Shown here in pieces: positions 63,973 through 64,000 of a stretch of DNA of 64,000 bases. The notes under the pieces were generated by a model. It was not told the DNA's origin. It saw only the letters and a list, made by a program, of their open reading frames with translations, and made no database searches. The translations under genes were made by a program, and so were the position numbers. This stretch comes from Thermoguttaceae bacterium (GTDB lineage Bacteria; Planctomycetota; Planctomycetia; Pirellulales; Thermoguttaceae), in the NCBI GenBank assembly GCA_025060325.1, contig JANXBW010000027.1, positions 1 through 64,000 on the forward strand. The letters are read 5' to 3'. Every line of letters starts with the position of its first letter. Within the stretch, counting starts at the first letter, position 1.

Positions 63973-64000
63973 GCCCCCGTCGTTAATCGCGAGTCATTCT

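Noticed and set aside
1-64000. CRISPR array, insertion sequence or prophage
   Set aside because: No regularly spaced repeats, transposase, integrase or phage structural genes are visible on either strand.

Overview
The window looks like chromosomal DNA from a planctomycete, probably of the Pirellulales type (Thermogutta-like relatives come to mind). This is an inference from gene content. A formylglycine-type sulfatase, a DUF1080 secreted protein, a Tat-exported aldo/keto reductase, Tat-exported and cytoplasmic Gfo/Idh/MocA proteins, a GH28-like protein and sugar-phosphate isomerase/epimerase genes are all present. The ExbB/ExbD cluster and the wide spacers, even inside operons, also fit that phylum. 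No 16S or other RNA gene is present to confirm it. I see no insertion sequence, prophage, CRISPR array or tRNA, and the window reads as stable chromosomal backbone.

Layout. 1-1655: end of rpmA (L27) and obg, the classical ribosome-assembly pair. 2109-5606 (+): a DUF1080 secreted protein, an LPG-synthase-type membrane protein and a polyprenyl-phosphate-type glycosyltransferase. 6108-9527 (-): a TPR lipoprotein, an ExbB/TolQ channel and two ExbD/TolR proteins. 10096-16587 (-): a Tat-secreted aldo/keto reductase, an ABM monooxygenase, an MFS transporter, trpD and a GH28-family protein. 17411-20200 (+): an NfeD membrane protease with a slipin. 20298-25355 (-): a double GNAT protein, a sugar isomerase/epimerase, a sulfatase and a secreted HExxH protein. 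25767-27467 (+): an unrecognised membrane-anchored protein. 27521-28315 (-): panB. 28737-31387 (+): a DegT aminotransferase and a Gfo/Idh/MocA dehydrogenase, probably making an amino sugar. 32164-35443 (+): a secretin (CpaC type) and a CpaE/TadZ-type ATPase. 35655-39238 (-): argB, argD and argF. 40336-44060 (-): an LptF/LptG permease, a C_GCAxxG_C_C protein and a Tat-exported Gfo/Idh/MocA protein. 45032-48122 (+): an ECF-like sigma factor, a probable membrane anti-sigma protein and a PDZ protein. 48582-63972 (+): nuoA to nuoM of respiratory complex I in canonical order; nuoN presumably lies beyond the window.

How the genes work together. The nuo block encodes a complete NADH-dehydrogenase arm (NuoE, F, G), the connecting subunits (NuoB, C, D, I) and the membrane arm up to NuoM. 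A good sigma-70-type promoter lies just before nuoA. Several membrane subunits carry unusual low-complexity insertions or tails, and NuoG is short but keeps all four cluster-binding sites. argB, argD and argF supply arginine steps, while trpD and panB are isolated biosynthetic genes. The secreted hydrolases, Tat proteins and transporter fit a polysaccharide-degrading lifestyle.

Nothing here is clearly a new defence or mobile system. The most notable non-standard signals are five. A palindrome TTGTCGACAA recurs upstream of functionally unrelated genes. The NfeD protease has a large insertion between its catalytic Ser and Lys. A dense run of hairpins plus a tandem repeat lies at 42398-42669. 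Nested inverted repeats lie upstream of nuoA. A large unrecognised membrane protein is encoded at 25767-27467.
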